NCBI RefSeq assembly: GCF_024346675.1
Contig: NZ_AP024851.1
Coordinates: 1 to 64,000, forward strand
Length of the DNA: 64,000 nt
Origin: Photobacterium sanguinicancri
GTDB taxonomy: Bacteria > Pseudomonadota > Gammaproteobacteria > Enterobacterales > Vibrionaceae
Reading direction: 5' to 3'
Under the pieces are notes generated by a model, which saw only the letters and a program-made list of their open reading frames with translations, ran no database searches and had not been told where the DNA came from. Position 1 is the first letter of the stretch. Each line of letters starts with the position of its first letter. The translations under genes and the position numbers were made by a program. Below, in pieces: positions 1 to 8,423 of this stretch.

Positions 1-643
1 TATGGTCGAGAAAAACCCCTCTTTAGCAACCATTGAAGGTGTTATTGCTAACGCGAAACTTTTTGAGCACCCAGAAGACAAATCTAAATCAGCATTTATG
101 AGTTGCCCAGCGGGTTGGAACTGTCAGATCACAGCAGGCAACCTCTTTAACTCAATGAAGCTTGAAGAGGCAGGTTTTGAACTGATTGATCCAGGTTCAG
201 GTGCAGGCCTTTCAGGTTCAATTGCTAAAGCCTATGAGCGCAAAGAAGGTTGGTTTGGTTATTACTGGGCCCCAACGGCTGTTTTAGGTAAATATAAAAT
301 GGTTAAGGTTGATTTTGGTTCTGGTATAGATGAAGAGCACTTCCGTAGCTGTATCACCAAAGAAGAATGTCTAGACCCTAAAACAACCATGTACCCACCA
401 TCACCAGTTGATACTGTGGTAACAACGTCATTCTCTAAACGTTCACCAGAAGCGATGAGTTACTTAAATGCGCGTTCTTTCAGTAATGCACAAATGAATG
501 AGATTTTGGCATGGATGGAAGAGTACCAAGCCGATGGTGAAATCGCGACGGAGCATTTCTTAAAAGAATACCCACAAACATGGACAACATGGGTATCACC
601 AACTGTTGCTGAAAAAATCAAAAAAGCTTTATCTGAGCTTTAA
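1..643 (+). CDS. proX: Glycine betaine/proline ABC transporter substrate-binding protein, C-terminal part
   Basis: This is the C-terminal 213 residues of a periplasmic OpuAC/ProX-type binding protein that captures glycine betaine or proline betaine for the ProW/ProV importer. The reading frame is open to the left edge, so the signal peptide and first lobe lie outside the window. What remains has aromatic-rich stretches typical of the ligand cage (GWFGYYWAPTA, YPQTWTTWV) and a paired cysteine segment (CITKEEC). It lies 67 bp upstream of proW on the same strand. The gene order X-W-V is the reverse of the E. coli proVWX order. The family assignment is firm; the exact substrate is inferred from the neighbours. 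Confidence 0.9.
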   Translation, partial: MVEKNPSLATIEGVIANAKLFEHPEDKSKSAFMSCPAGWNCQITAGNLFNSMKLEEAGFELIDPGSGAGLSGSIAKAYERKEGWFGYYWAPTAVLGKYKMVKVDFGSGIDEEHFRSCITKEECLDPKTTMYPPSPVDTVVTTSFSKRSPEAMSYLNARSFSNAQMNEILAWMEEYQADGEIATEHFLKEYPQTWTTWVSPTVAEKIKKALSEL

Positions 644-653
644 TTGTGGTTAT

Positions 654-678
654 AGCCCGTCACGATGACGGGCTTTTT
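654..678 (+). terminator. Hairpin with T-run between proX and proW
   Basis: A GC-rich stem (AGCCCGTCA with TGACGGGCT) is followed by five T residues just after the proX stop. Because proW follows in the same direction, it may act as an attenuator that keeps binding-protein mRNA in excess over permease mRNA. That role is inference; the hairpin is visible. Confidence 0.75.
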
Positions 679-710
679 GTATTTAATACATACTCAAGGA
701 TTGATGTTGT

Positions 711-1610
711 ATGTCTGAACAATCTTGGTTAAGTGAAATTCCGCAGTTGGATCGACACCAACTGCTTGATATTCGAAAAACGTTGGATGGCGCATATCGT
801 GCATTTTCGCGTGAATATGGCGATGCGATAGAAGCGGTATTTGATCCTCTATTAACTTTTCTTATTTGGTTTGAAAAATTATTGCTGGGCACACCTTGGT
901 GGCTAGTGATTGCTGTATTAGCAGGGCTTGCTTATGCTGCGAGTCGTTCTTGGAAGTTAACTCTGGGCGTTGTTGTTGCCTTCTTCTTAATTGGCTTTTT
1001 TGGTATGTGGGATAACACCATGCGTACCATGAGCATTATCTTAGTCTCCACCTTTGTAGCGATAGGGCTCGGGATCCCCATTGGGATAGCCATGGCTCGC
1101 TCTAATCGTGTGCAGTCGTTTGTTACCCCGCTTCTCGATATTATGCAAACTATGCCAGCGTTTGTGTATTTGATCCCTGTGGTGATGCTATTAGGTATAG
1201 GTAAAATTCCAGGTGTGATTGCTGTTGTGATTTACGCCATTCCGCCTGTGATCCGTTTAACTAATTTAGGCATTCGATTAGTTGATAAAGAAGTGTTAGA
1301 AGCGGCAACCGCCTACGGAGCCAGTCCAACGCAACGTTTGTTTGGGGTGCAGCTACCTCTCGCGATGCCAAACATCATGGCTGGTATTAACCAAACCATT
1401 ATGATGGCACTGGCGATGGTGGTGATTGCATCTATGATTGGTGTTAAAGGGTTAGGTCAGCCAGTACTTAAATCCATTACTAACCAATACTTCACATTAG
1501 GATTACTCAACGGGTTAGCCATTGTGGCACTTGCCGTTATTTTTGACCGTGTAACGCAAAGCTACGCGAAACGCACTCAGCAGCACCTTGGAGGGCATGA
1601 TCATGGATAA
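711..1610 (+). CDS. proW: Glycine betaine/proline ABC transporter permease
   Basis: A 299-residue inner-membrane permease of the ProW/OpuAB family. Hydrophobic segments span most of the protein after residue 50. The cytoplasmic EAA coupling loop is visible as the stretch EAATAYGASPTQRLFGVQLP, which contacts the ATPase. It forms the osmoprotectant importer with ProX and ProV. Its last eight bases overlap the chosen proV start, which suggests translational coupling. The N-terminal extension of about 50 residues before the first helix is usual for ProW rather than the shorter OpuCB type. Confidence 0.95.
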   Translation: MSEQSWLSEIPQLDRHQLLDIRKTLDGAYRAFSREYGDAIEAVFDPLLTFLIWFEKLLLGTPWWLVIAVLAGLAYAASRSWKLTLGVVVAFFLIGFFGMWDNTMRTMSIILVSTFVAIGLGIPIGIAMARSNRVQSFVTPLLDIMQTMPAFVYLIPVVMLLGIGKIPGVIAVVIYAIPPVIRLTNLGIRLVDKEVLEAATAYGASPTQRLFGVQLPLAMPNIMAGINQTIMMALAMVVIASMIGVKGLGQPVLKSITNQYFTLGLLNGLAIVALAVIFDRVTQSYAKRTQQHLGGHDHG

Positions 1611-2853
1611 GACGACACAAACCCCACTGATCAGTGTGAAAAACTTATACAAAGTCTTTGGCCCAAATGACAAAAAGGTACTTGAGCAAGTTAAAGCGGG
1701 TAAATCGAAAGACGATATTCTAGCGGATACAGGTCACACCGTTGGTTTGAATGACATTAATTTGGATGTTTACCCTGGTGAGATTTTTGTTGTAATGGGT
1801 CTATCTGGCTCGGGTAAATCAACCTTGATACGTCACTTTAACCGCTTAATTGAACCGACAGCGGGTGAGATCGTAGTACAAGGTGATGATGTCATGACCT
1901 TAAACAGCAAAGACTTACAAACTTTCCGTCGCCATAAAATGTCGATGGTGTTTCAACGCTTTGGTTTGATGCCACATCGTACGGTATTGGAAAACATCAG
2001 TTATGGCTTACACATCCAAGGTGTGCCAAAAGACGAACGTCAACAGCGTGCAATGGAGTGGCTGGAGACGGTCGGCCTAACAGGCTATCAAAATCAATAT
2101 CCCGCTCAGCTTTCTGGTGGTCAGCAACAACGTGTTGGTCTTGCCCGTGCTTTGTGTACTGATGCTGATATTTTGCTGATGGATGAAGCATTTTCGGCCT
2201 TGGATCCACTGATCAGAAGCGAAATGCAGGACCAGCTGATTGAGCTGCAAGAAAAGCTCCATAAAACTATCGTGTTTATTACTCACGACTTAGACGAAGC
2301 ACTTCGTTTAGGGGACCGTATTGCGATATTGCGTGATGGTGTGCTTGTACAGCAAGGTCGTCCGGTCGATATTCTGCTCAACCCTGCAGATGATTACGTA
2401 GAAGCCTTTGTTAAAGACGTTAACCGCGCGCGTGCATTAACGGTAGAAACTGTTATGAAACCGCAGGTCGTCCGTATTTCCGCTGAAACAATTGGTGAGG
2501 CGGTTGCAGAAATGCGCAAAGCGAAAGATGACTATGGTTACTACGTGAATGATGATGGTTACCAAGGTGTAATTACCCAAGAGACATTAGAAAGTGTCGA
2601 TAAGGCGGATTACAGCAAAGCAATCGATGCGTCGTTACTTGAGGATGTACCCGCTATTCAAAGTGATGCGATGCTTGAAGCGGTTATCCCTGAAACCTTA
2701 GATAACGATCACCCGCTGCCAGTTCTGAATGCCGAAGGGGACGTTGAAGGCCGTTTATCGCGCTCTACATTAGCAGAAGTGCTTAGTGAGCACAGTAGTG
2801 CTGAGGGGAGTGATGAAAAAAAGTCGGCAACGAATAAGTCTTTAGCCGCTTAA
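1603..2853 (+). CDS. proV: Glycine betaine/proline ABC transporter ATPase with CBS region
   Basis: A 416-residue ATPase that powers osmoprotectant import. It shows a Walker A (GLSGSGKST), an ABC signature (LSGGQQQRVGLARAL) and a Walker B (ILLMDEAFSALDP) followed by the switch histidine (ITHD). The C-terminal 120 residues match the tandem CBS region that senses ionic strength in OpuA-type transporters. The ATG at 1603 is preferred over upstream TTG 1588 and ATG 1597 because the ribosome site GGAGGG ends seven bases before it. The C-terminal tail is Ser/Lys-rich and probably disordered. Confidence 0.95.
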   Translation: MDKTTQTPLISVKNLYKVFGPNDKKVLEQVKAGKSKDDILADTGHTVGLNDINLDVYPGEIFVVMGLSGSGKSTLIRHFNRLIEPTAGEIVVQGDDVMTLNSKDLQTFRRHKMSMVFQRFGLMPHRTVLENISYGLHIQGVPKDERQQRAMEWLETVGLTGYQNQYPAQLSGGQQQRVGLARALCTDADILLMDEAFSALDPLIRSEMQDQLIELQEKLHKTIVFITHDLDEALRLGDRIAILRDGVLVQQGRPVDILLNPADDYVEAFVKDVNRARALTVETVMKPQVVRISAETIGEAVAEMRKAKDDYGYYVNDDGYQGVITQETLESVDKADYSKAIDASLLEDVPAIQSDAMLEAVIPETLDNDHPLPVLNAEGDVEGRLSRSTLAEVLSEHSSAEGSDEKKSATNKSLAA

Positions 2854-2890
2854 GTTGATGGCTGACAGACGGAACATACAATAAAACGAA

Positions 2891-2915
2891 AAAAGCACAC
2901 GAAAGTGTGCTTTTT
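2891..2915. terminator. Bidirectional terminator between proV and the GH114 gene
   Basis: AAAAGCACAC-GAAA-GTGTGCTTTT is a perfect stem with a GNRA-like tetraloop, with A and T runs on its two sides. It lies between convergent genes and can serve both strands. Confidence 0.9.
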
Positions 2916-2930
2916 AGTTTGAATCGATGT

Positions 2931-3857
2931 TTATAAGCAGCTGATACGGAATGAGTCATCTAGCGCCAGAGGAAGAACTAACGTACTAAATTGCATCTGT
3001 TTAGATTGAGTACACATCGCATTTCTAGCCGCTTCATCATTAACATATTTATTTAAATATTCAGCGTTTAGCACCGCTTTTCCATTTTGAATAAATGGAT
3101 TAAGTAAATGACACTCGTTATATTCAGTGCATGATTCATTAATTGCAAAGTCATAGTAATCAACCAATTCAATGATTTGGTCTAGATCATTTTTAAGGCC
3201 GATAGAAAGACTCAGTTGGTGTGACGTATTAGCAACAGCACGATTATAAGCTAGTTGGTCTGTATTGGTTAAGTTAATGCCAGTGCTATTGGTATAACCA
3301 TCCATGTTATCGAGTTCGACACCATCACAACCTTTTTCTTTAGCTAATTCTAATCGCTTAGTCATAATCGAAATAACATTCTTCGAACGGATATCTAACC
3401 AACGTTCACCCGGCCAGCCATCAAGGTTATTACCTAAATCACTTTCTTTGAACTCCTTTGCATCAGGGCGCCAATCTTCATAAGACCCTGCAGAAAAATA
3501 ACAAATAACTTTCTTACCTGACTGTTGGAGACCTTGAATTAAATCTGTTGATGAATCAAATAAATCAATGTTGTAGATGTCGACATTATAAGAGGTATTA
3601 ACTGTACCGCTGAGCTGCCATTGCCAGGTTGTTAATGGACCCGGACGGTACCAACTTCCATTAGTGATTGGCTCTACATTTGGGTCGAGTTCTGGCACAT
3701 CAACGACAGGAGGGGTAACCGGAGGCGTTGGTTGACCCGTTGGTGGCGTAACAGGAGAGCTCCCTGAGGACTTGTCGTTGTTTTCTGCTTGCTCTGATCC
3801 AGAGTTACAACCAGCAAGTAGTAGAGATGAAACCAATACAGCAGATAATAATCGCAT
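2931..3857 (-). CDS. GH114-type glycoside hydrolase lipoprotein
   Basis: A 308-residue predicted lipoprotein. The signal peptide ends in a lipobox (LLAGC), followed by a low-complexity Pro/Thr linker (about residues 30-60) and then a domain resembling the TM1410/GH114 family, whose characterised members are endo-alpha-1,4-polygalactosaminidases. Family-like features include VICYFSAGSYEDWRPD, the LGNNLDGWPGERWLDI segment and the acidic motif DGVELDNMDGY, which probably carries catalytic carboxylates. It stands alone, convergent with proV, with a long AT-rich upstream region. A role in trimming galactosaminogalactan-like or other exopolysaccharide at the cell surface is inference from the family. 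Confidence 0.8.
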   Translation of the reverse strand: MRLLSAVLVSSLLLAGCNSGSEQAENNDKSSGSSPVTPPTGQPTPPVTPPVVDVPELDPNVEPITNGSWYRPGPLTTWQWQLSGTVNTSYNVDIYNIDLFDSSTDLIQGLQQSGKKVICYFSAGSYEDWRPDAKEFKESDLGNNLDGWPGERWLDIRSKNVISIMTKRLELAKEKGCDGVELDNMDGYTNSTGINLTNTDQLAYNRAVANTSHQLSLSIGLKNDLDQIIELVDYYDFAINESCTEYNECHLLNPFIQNGKAVLNAEYLNKYVNDEAARNAMCTQSKQMQFSTLVLPLALDDSFRISCL

Positions 3858-4561
3858 AAGCTCTCATAATATGTATTATCTATTAAGAATAGATATGTAG
3901 ACTTGAGTTCTATATACACAGATTTAGTCAGCCATAATGAAATATCATAGACTGGTTGTTTGTATATATTTAATGGCGGTTAAGCTTTATATGTTGTTGC
4001 TATTAATGATTATTTAAAAATAGGTGGACATAAAATAAACAGACAATGTTAATTTATTTACATTGAAAAGTGCTAATTAATAAAATTGCATATTAATATG
4101 GATGGTCGTGTTTAACTAATGTTTTACGCTGCTATTTTAATCAACTTTGTCACTTGATTTCAATATGCAATGATTTTAATGGATAGTATTTAACAGAACC
4201 ATGACAAGAAAATAAAGCAGTAAATATGATGAGTGTAGGTTTGTTTTTAATTTTATTTGTTAAATATAAATCTTAACAATCTAATAATTAGTCAGCAATA
4301 ATAAGAAGTTGCTGTTGATTCTATTTTTAATATTATTGATTCAGTGGTGAAGCGACCGTTAAGTTCATGCGTTGATTTTTGTTGCGATAAAAAGAAAAAG
4401 CGATGCTTAAGCTGTGATCTAACTCTCATGTAGAGGGTGAGTTGTTCTATGTTAGCTAAATGAGCATTTCACTCTGTGGTAAAACGATGTTGAGAAAAGG
4501 ACCAATACCGCCTGACAATTTGTATTGTATGAGCGGTATTGGAAGAGAGTGTGTAAGGAGG
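3858..4561. other. AT-rich intergenic region
   Basis: About 700 bp, strongly AT-rich, between the GH114 gene (upstream side) and the 3' end of the yjf operon. No convincing ORF or RNA gene was seen. It should carry the promoter of the GH114 gene near 3860-3960 and the operon terminator near 4502-4542. Confidence 0.6.
4502..4542 (-). terminator. Probable terminator of the yjf operon
   Basis: A perfect 10-bp inverted repeat (CCAATACCGC with GCGGTATTGG) flanks a 21-nt loop just past the yjfM stop. On the minus strand it is followed by a short pyrimidine run (TCCTTTTCTC). The large loop and impure T-run make it a moderate call. Confidence 0.5.
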
Positions 4562-5179
4562 TTAGCCTCCCCAACTCTTACTTGATGATTTACTGCTGCT
4601 CCAGCCAGATTTTGCCGATACGCTTGAACCAAACCCACCGCGTGAAATAGTACGACTGGTGGTCGCTTTAGGTTTCATCTGATCTTTACCGACTCGTACC
4701 GTTGTTTTGCGGTATGAACTGCGGCCGTAATCGTAACCATCTGCTGTGGTCCAGCGATCGTAGAATACGCTGCCTGGGTAGTAAGAACGGAACATTGGCT
4801 GAGAATAATAGCCGCGGTTATTGTCCATCATACGGGCAAACATGAACCCAGCCATCGCTGGCATAAACCAGTTATTACCCGGCGATTGCATACAACCATT
4901 AGAACCAAACTCTGATACACAATCGTTCATGGATTGGTATTTAGGTGCAGTACGCGATGCCTCATCTAAGGCAAACTGATACGCGGATTGGCACTGCTCG
5001 GTATAGCTTGGATTGTCATTAACACAATCGTCTAGTGAGTGGTAAATTTCAGCTTCGGTACTGTTATCGCTACAACCTGTCAGCGCAACACCCGCAAACA
5101 CCGCAGTTAGCGGTGTAATCATGTACGGACGCCAGTTTTTACGCATACTGGCGAGGACGACTCGTTCACTTCGTTTCAT
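4562..5179 (-). CDS. yjfM: DUF1190 (YgiB/YjfM-like) lipoprotein
   Basis: A 205-residue envelope protein of the DUF1190 family. A basic N-terminus leads to a hydrophobic segment ending in a lipobox (LTGC), then a Cys-containing region with repeated D/N-C-V pattern (DDCVNDNP, NDCVSEFG) and a Gly/Ser/Lys-rich tail ending in KSWGG. The function is unknown. It is the last gene of a minus-strand operon matching E. coli yjfI-J-K-L-M; the ATP-grasp gene yjfC that follows in E. coli is absent here. The start at 5179 has an AGGAG site nearby. Confidence 0.85.
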   Translation of the reverse strand: MKRSERVVLASMRKNWRPYMITPLTAVFAGVALTGCSDNSTEAEIYHSLDDCVNDNPSYTEQCQSAYQFALDEASRTAPKYQSMNDCVSEFGSNGCMQSPGNNWFMPAMAGFMFARMMDNNRGYYSQPMFRSYYPGSVFYDRWTTADGYDYGRSSYRKTTVRVGKDQMKPKATTSRTISRGGFGSSVSAKSGWSSSKSSSKSWGG

Positions 5180-5189
5180 CGCCTGTCTC

Positions 5190-5606
5190 CTAGTACGTCA
5201 TGCATGCAGCATTAAGAAGGCCTACCGACACCGATGTTGCAGCCATCAGAATACCTGCTGGGATTTCACCAGCCTCAATGCGTTCAACGATTTTAGGCAT
5301 AAAACCAAAGCGTACGATGACAAAAGCAATCAGCTGTGCAGCCAGTGCCACTAAGCCCCAAATTGCAAAATCGATGAGGTTAACTGAGTTAGAAGCGGCC
5401 CCTGCAACAGCAAGGCTGTAACCTAAAATAGAACCTGATAAAGCAATAGCAGCAGCGGTATTTTTGTCTTCTTTAACTAATTTCCACTCGTCATACGGTG
5501 TGCAACGAACATAGACAAACTTGAACAGCATCAAGAAGACTAATGACAGCGAAAAGTACAGTAGAAATGCGCCAAGACCGGCAAGTGATTGACTTAAAAC
5601 GTCCAT
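5190..5606 (-). CDS. yjfL: DUF350 family membrane protein (YjfL-like)
   Basis: A 138-residue inner-membrane protein with four predicted helices in two similar halves, typical of the DUF350/YjfL family. The first helix follows the start directly; others centre near residues 48-68, 75-100 and 112-135. Its molecular function is not established. It lies 10 bp upstream of yjfM and 28 bp downstream of yjfK, so all are probably cotranscribed. Confidence 0.85.
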   Translation of the reverse strand: MDVLSQSLAGLGAFLLYFSLSLVFLMLFKFVYVRCTPYDEWKLVKEDKNTAAAIALSGSILGYSLAVAGAASNSVNLIDFAIWGLVALAAQLIAFVIVRFGFMPKIVERIEAGEIPAGILMAATSVSVGLLNAACMTY

Positions 5607-5634
5607 GATAAATCCTATAACTATCTTATGTAAA

Positions 5635-6273
5635 TTAACCGATTAAGGTGAAATCTGTCGGAGTGAGGTTAAAGCCAGTACTGGTCACAAGGCTCCATTC
5701 TGCACGGTTCTTAATGATCTTTTCTTCACCTGCAATCATGAGTGATTCATATTGCTCACTGGCGGCTTCACGTTCATAAACCATAACAAACTGGTCGGTT
5801 TCTGCTGTGGTGCCGTCAAGAAGGTAGGTTTTTTCTGTCATAGCGACAGGGCGCTCGTTTTCCCACACTTTTTCAAAATCGTACCCTTCAAGCTGTTTAC
5901 TTGGCTGTACTATTTGATTATCAAGGGCGTCTTGCCACTGGGTTTGCGAGTCTATTGGCTTAGTATGGTAGAAGTAGTACAGCTTCACTTCGCTGACATC
6001 TGCATGAGAGGGACCATGTTGTAATACTTGTACAAAGCCATCGTCGTCGGTGTAGTAACGTAATAAACGTGTTTGTTCGTCTAAATTGACTTCACCAACG
6101 GCTTGAATAAGGTGCGTACGTGCCGCGCCTTCAATGATTAAATCGGGTTCGATAAGCTTGAGTTTCAAATCATCAAGTTCAAAGGCACCACCAAGGCGCA
6201 AACCGAGTACTTCAGGCACCTCTATTTTTGGGGCTTCTGGGGCCATTTTCTTTTTCAGCCAATCAAACATCAT
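5635..6273 (-). CDS. yjfK: DUF2491 family protein (YjfK-like)
   Basis: A 212-residue cytoplasmic protein of the DUF2491/YjfK family, with no signal peptide or membrane segment. It is acidic, begins MMFDWLKKKMAPEAPK and has the conserved central YYTDDDGFVQV stretch. The function is unknown. Its first codons overlap the end of the upstream potassium channel gene by 11 bp, suggesting coupled translation. An AGGAG site precedes the start. Confidence 0.85.
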   Translation of the reverse strand: MMFDWLKKKMAPEAPKIEVPEVLGLRLGGAFELDDLKLKLIEPDLIIEGAARTHLIQAVGEVNLDEQTRLLRYYTDDDGFVQVLQHGPSHADVSEVKLYYFYHTKPIDSQTQWQDALDNQIVQPSKQLEGYDFEKVWENERPVAMTEKTYLLDGTTAETDQFVMVYEREAASEQYESLMIAGEEKIIKNRAEWSLVTSTGFNLTPTDFTLIG

Positions 6274-7309
6274 GCTCTCCTAGTTTATGCCAGTGAAACG
6301 AATCAACACGTTCATCTGCGATATAAAACAGTTTTGCGTCGGCAGTGACTGCTTTATTTAGCGGAGGATTGAGCTCCACGCCATCACCGCTGTCAATGGC
6401 GATTAGAATTGCATCATGCTGTTTTTTAAATAAAGAGAACAATGGCGCTATGGTTGTTTCAGCTTTGTCGCTTGGGAAATTCACCGAATACTGGGTCATC
6501 CCTTTGTTGGTGCTGAGTAACTCATGGTGCAATTCGCTAGAGCCAGGATCGACCGCCGCTTTAGCGAGCATTTCAACGGATACCGATGGAATGCACTCGG
6601 CATTAGGGCAGTGTTGTTTCAGAAGGTCACTCAAGGCTTCATCATTGAAGTAAGCCAATAAATGCGCTGTTGGGTTTTGATTGGCGCAATAGAGTGAGGC
6701 AGATAGGGTGACATCATCTTCTGGGTTATCAATGATGATGCAATCAGCATCAGCGACACCTGCGCGTGCCATGCCAGCGTGATCGGTAAAGCTGACGACA
6801 CGGACAAATTCAATTTTTCCTGGTAATGGGTTTTCCATTTCAGGGCGAACACACAGTACGATATCGCGACGGCCTTGTTCTTCATGCAATAGCATGTTGA
6901 TTAGGCTTAATGTGCGTTGTTCATTCCAACCAAGCACCAGAATGTGTTTATTCACTTTTAAACTCCGTTTTCCCATTAACCCGCCTTTCCAGTAGTGGAT
7001 CAGCAAGCTCGCGATACGGCTAACGCCGATGGCAAAAAGACCAAGGCCACCGGGAATAACAAATAGGGCCACCGCCCATTTACCAAAATCGGTCGTTGGC
7101 GACATATCGCCATAGCCGACGGTTGAGGCGGTAACAAAGAGGTAGTAGATGAAATCAGTCAATGAGTGCGTAAGTGCTTGCTCACCAGCCAAACTCAGTA
7201 ATAGCCAGCTAATTGCGGCATATATTACCGATGACAGTAGTAAGTTTCGCCCACTTAATTGACCAAACTGGGTTAACATCCAGCGACGTAAGAGTAACCA
7301 CATCGACAT
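6263..7309 (-). CDS. Potassium channel with RCK (TrkA-N) domain
   Basis: A 348-residue two-helix ion channel. The potassium selectivity filter TVGYGD is at residues 63-68, between predicted membrane helices at about 22-42 and 76-96. After it comes a cytoplasmic Rossmann-type RCK domain starting at HILVLGWNEQ (about residue 118), which would gate on nucleotide or ion binding. An AGGAGG site lies six bases before ATG 7309. This gene is not part of the E. coli yjf operon but sits between yjfJ and yjfK homologues here, overlapping yjfK. A role in ion balance during envelope stress is inferred from the PspA-type neighbour. Confidence 0.9.
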   Translation of the reverse strand: MSMWLLLRRWMLTQFGQLSGRNLLLSSVIYAAISWLLLSLAGEQALTHSLTDFIYYLFVTASTVGYGDMSPTTDFGKWAVALFVIPGGLGLFAIGVSRIASLLIHYWKGGLMGKRSLKVNKHILVLGWNEQRTLSLINMLLHEEQGRRDIVLCVRPEMENPLPGKIEFVRVVSFTDHAGMARAGVADADCIIIDNPEDDVTLSASLYCANQNPTAHLLAYFNDEALSDLLKQHCPNAECIPSVSVEMLAKAAVDPGSSELHHELLSTNKGMTQYSVNFPSDKAETTIAPLFSLFKKQHDAILIAIDSGDGVELNPPLNKAVTADAKLFYIADERVDSFHWHKLGEHDV

Positions 7310-7338
7310 CTACAACCTCCTATTCACACGGTAAGTGG

Positions 7339-8025
7339 TTATTTACCTAAGATACGTGCTAGTTCATCTTCTGCTGATTGCGTGCCGCCCGGAGTAATAC
7401 CGGCTTCAGCCAATTTTTTATCAAGGCTGCTGCCTGATTGTTCTTCTGCCATTTCCGCTGCCGCTTCAAGTTGTGCTGATTTTTCAGCTTGGCGACGTTT
7501 AATACGGTCTAATGATTCAACAGCAGTATGCATTTTTGCATTCGCGCCCACGTTAGTCGCAGATACGGCACTTTGTGCTTTTTGTACCGCTTCATTTGCT
7601 TTAACGACATCGACTTGCTGCTCAAGTTGACGCAGTTTGTCTTTGGCTTGGGCAATGTTTGTGCGCATGCTTTGCTCTGATTGCGTGAACTGATCTAAGT
7701 AAGTCTGTTCTGCTTGCTGCTCGTTACGCAATGTTGCCACTTTTTGTGCGCATTCTAGGGCAAGATCTTGCTGACCTTTATCCATAGCTCCGCGGGCGTG
7801 TGTTTCGTATTCATTAATGCCTTGTTCGAAGCTAGTCACTTTTTGCGATGACATCTTGCGCTTAGCGACAATTTTCACTAATGCTTCATCTGAACGGCGG
7901 AGTTCTAATTTTGCTTCACGGATTTCTTGATCAAGAATACGTAATGCTTGATTGTCTGCTACAGCTTCAGCTGCTTCGTTTGCGCCGCCTTTAAGGGCTG
8001 TAACTAGTTTTTTCCAAACACTCAT
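7339..8025 (-). CDS. yjfJ: PspA/IM30 family protein (YjfJ-like)
   Basis: A 228-residue, almost wholly helical, charged coiled-coil protein of the PspA/IM30/Vipp1 family, which binds and remodels stressed inner membranes as ESCRT-III-like oligomers. The order of family features is normal: amphipathic N-terminus (MSVWKKLVTALKG), a long coiled coil, an Ala/Glu-rich C-terminal helix and a short tail ending in LARILGK. It overlaps the end of the DUF2170 gene by 4 bp. No PspF or PspBC genes are nearby, so it is the YjfJ type rather than classical PspA. Confidence 0.9.
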   Translation of the reverse strand: MSVWKKLVTALKGGANEAAEAVADNQALRILDQEIREAKLELRRSDEALVKIVAKRKMSSQKVTSFEQGINEYETHARGAMDKGQQDLALECAQKVATLRNEQQAEQTYLDQFTQSEQSMRTNIAQAKDKLRQLEQQVDVVKANEAVQKAQSAVSATNVGANAKMHTAVESLDRIKRRQAEKSAQLEAAAEMAEEQSGSSLDKKLAEAGITPGGTQSAEDELARILGK

Positions 8026-8423
8026 GCTGCATTCTCCGCTAGGTGATCTTGGTAAAGCTCAATGAAAGCTTCAACATTTCGGTATAGGGTCGCGACTTCA
8101 ATAACGACACTCTCAGCTTTTGATTGTGAAGATAATGAACCAAACGCGACGTAGTAGCTTTCACCATCAAGATCGCTTAGACCGATAGTTGATAGTGGGA
8201 ACATCTTATGAGTGCGAAGGACAAATTCGTTCAATGCACTTACGTCTTTTACTTGTTGTTGCGAAAACAACAGTACTTCAACCAAAATTTGCTCACCTGC
8301 AACGGCAAGATATGCTTCGATTTGGTCTTCATTTTTGATGATCAGTGTTTGCTCGGAAGCTTCAACTTGCCAGCCGTCATGTGCGCTAAGTAACGATTGA
8401 AGTTCAGGTAGTTGCCACGTCAT
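8022..8423 (-). CDS. yjfI: DUF2170 family protein (YjfI-like)
   Basis: A 133-residue cytoplasmic protein of the DUF2170/YjfI family and first gene of the minus-strand operon running to 4562. It has the usual pattern of an N-terminal LxxLLSAHDGWQ stretch and a central segment LRTHKMFPLSTIGL. No catalytic motif is visible and the function is unknown. The start at 8423 has a purine-rich site upstream. Its promoter must lie in the divergent region shared with the nitrate reductase leader. Confidence 0.85.
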   Translation of the reverse strand: MTWQLPELQSLLSAHDGWQVEASEQTLIIKNEDQIEAYLAVAGEQILVEVLLFSQQQVKDVSALNEFVLRTHKMFPLSTIGLSDLDGESYYVAFGSLSSQSKAESVVIEVATLYRNVEAFIELYQDHLAENAA

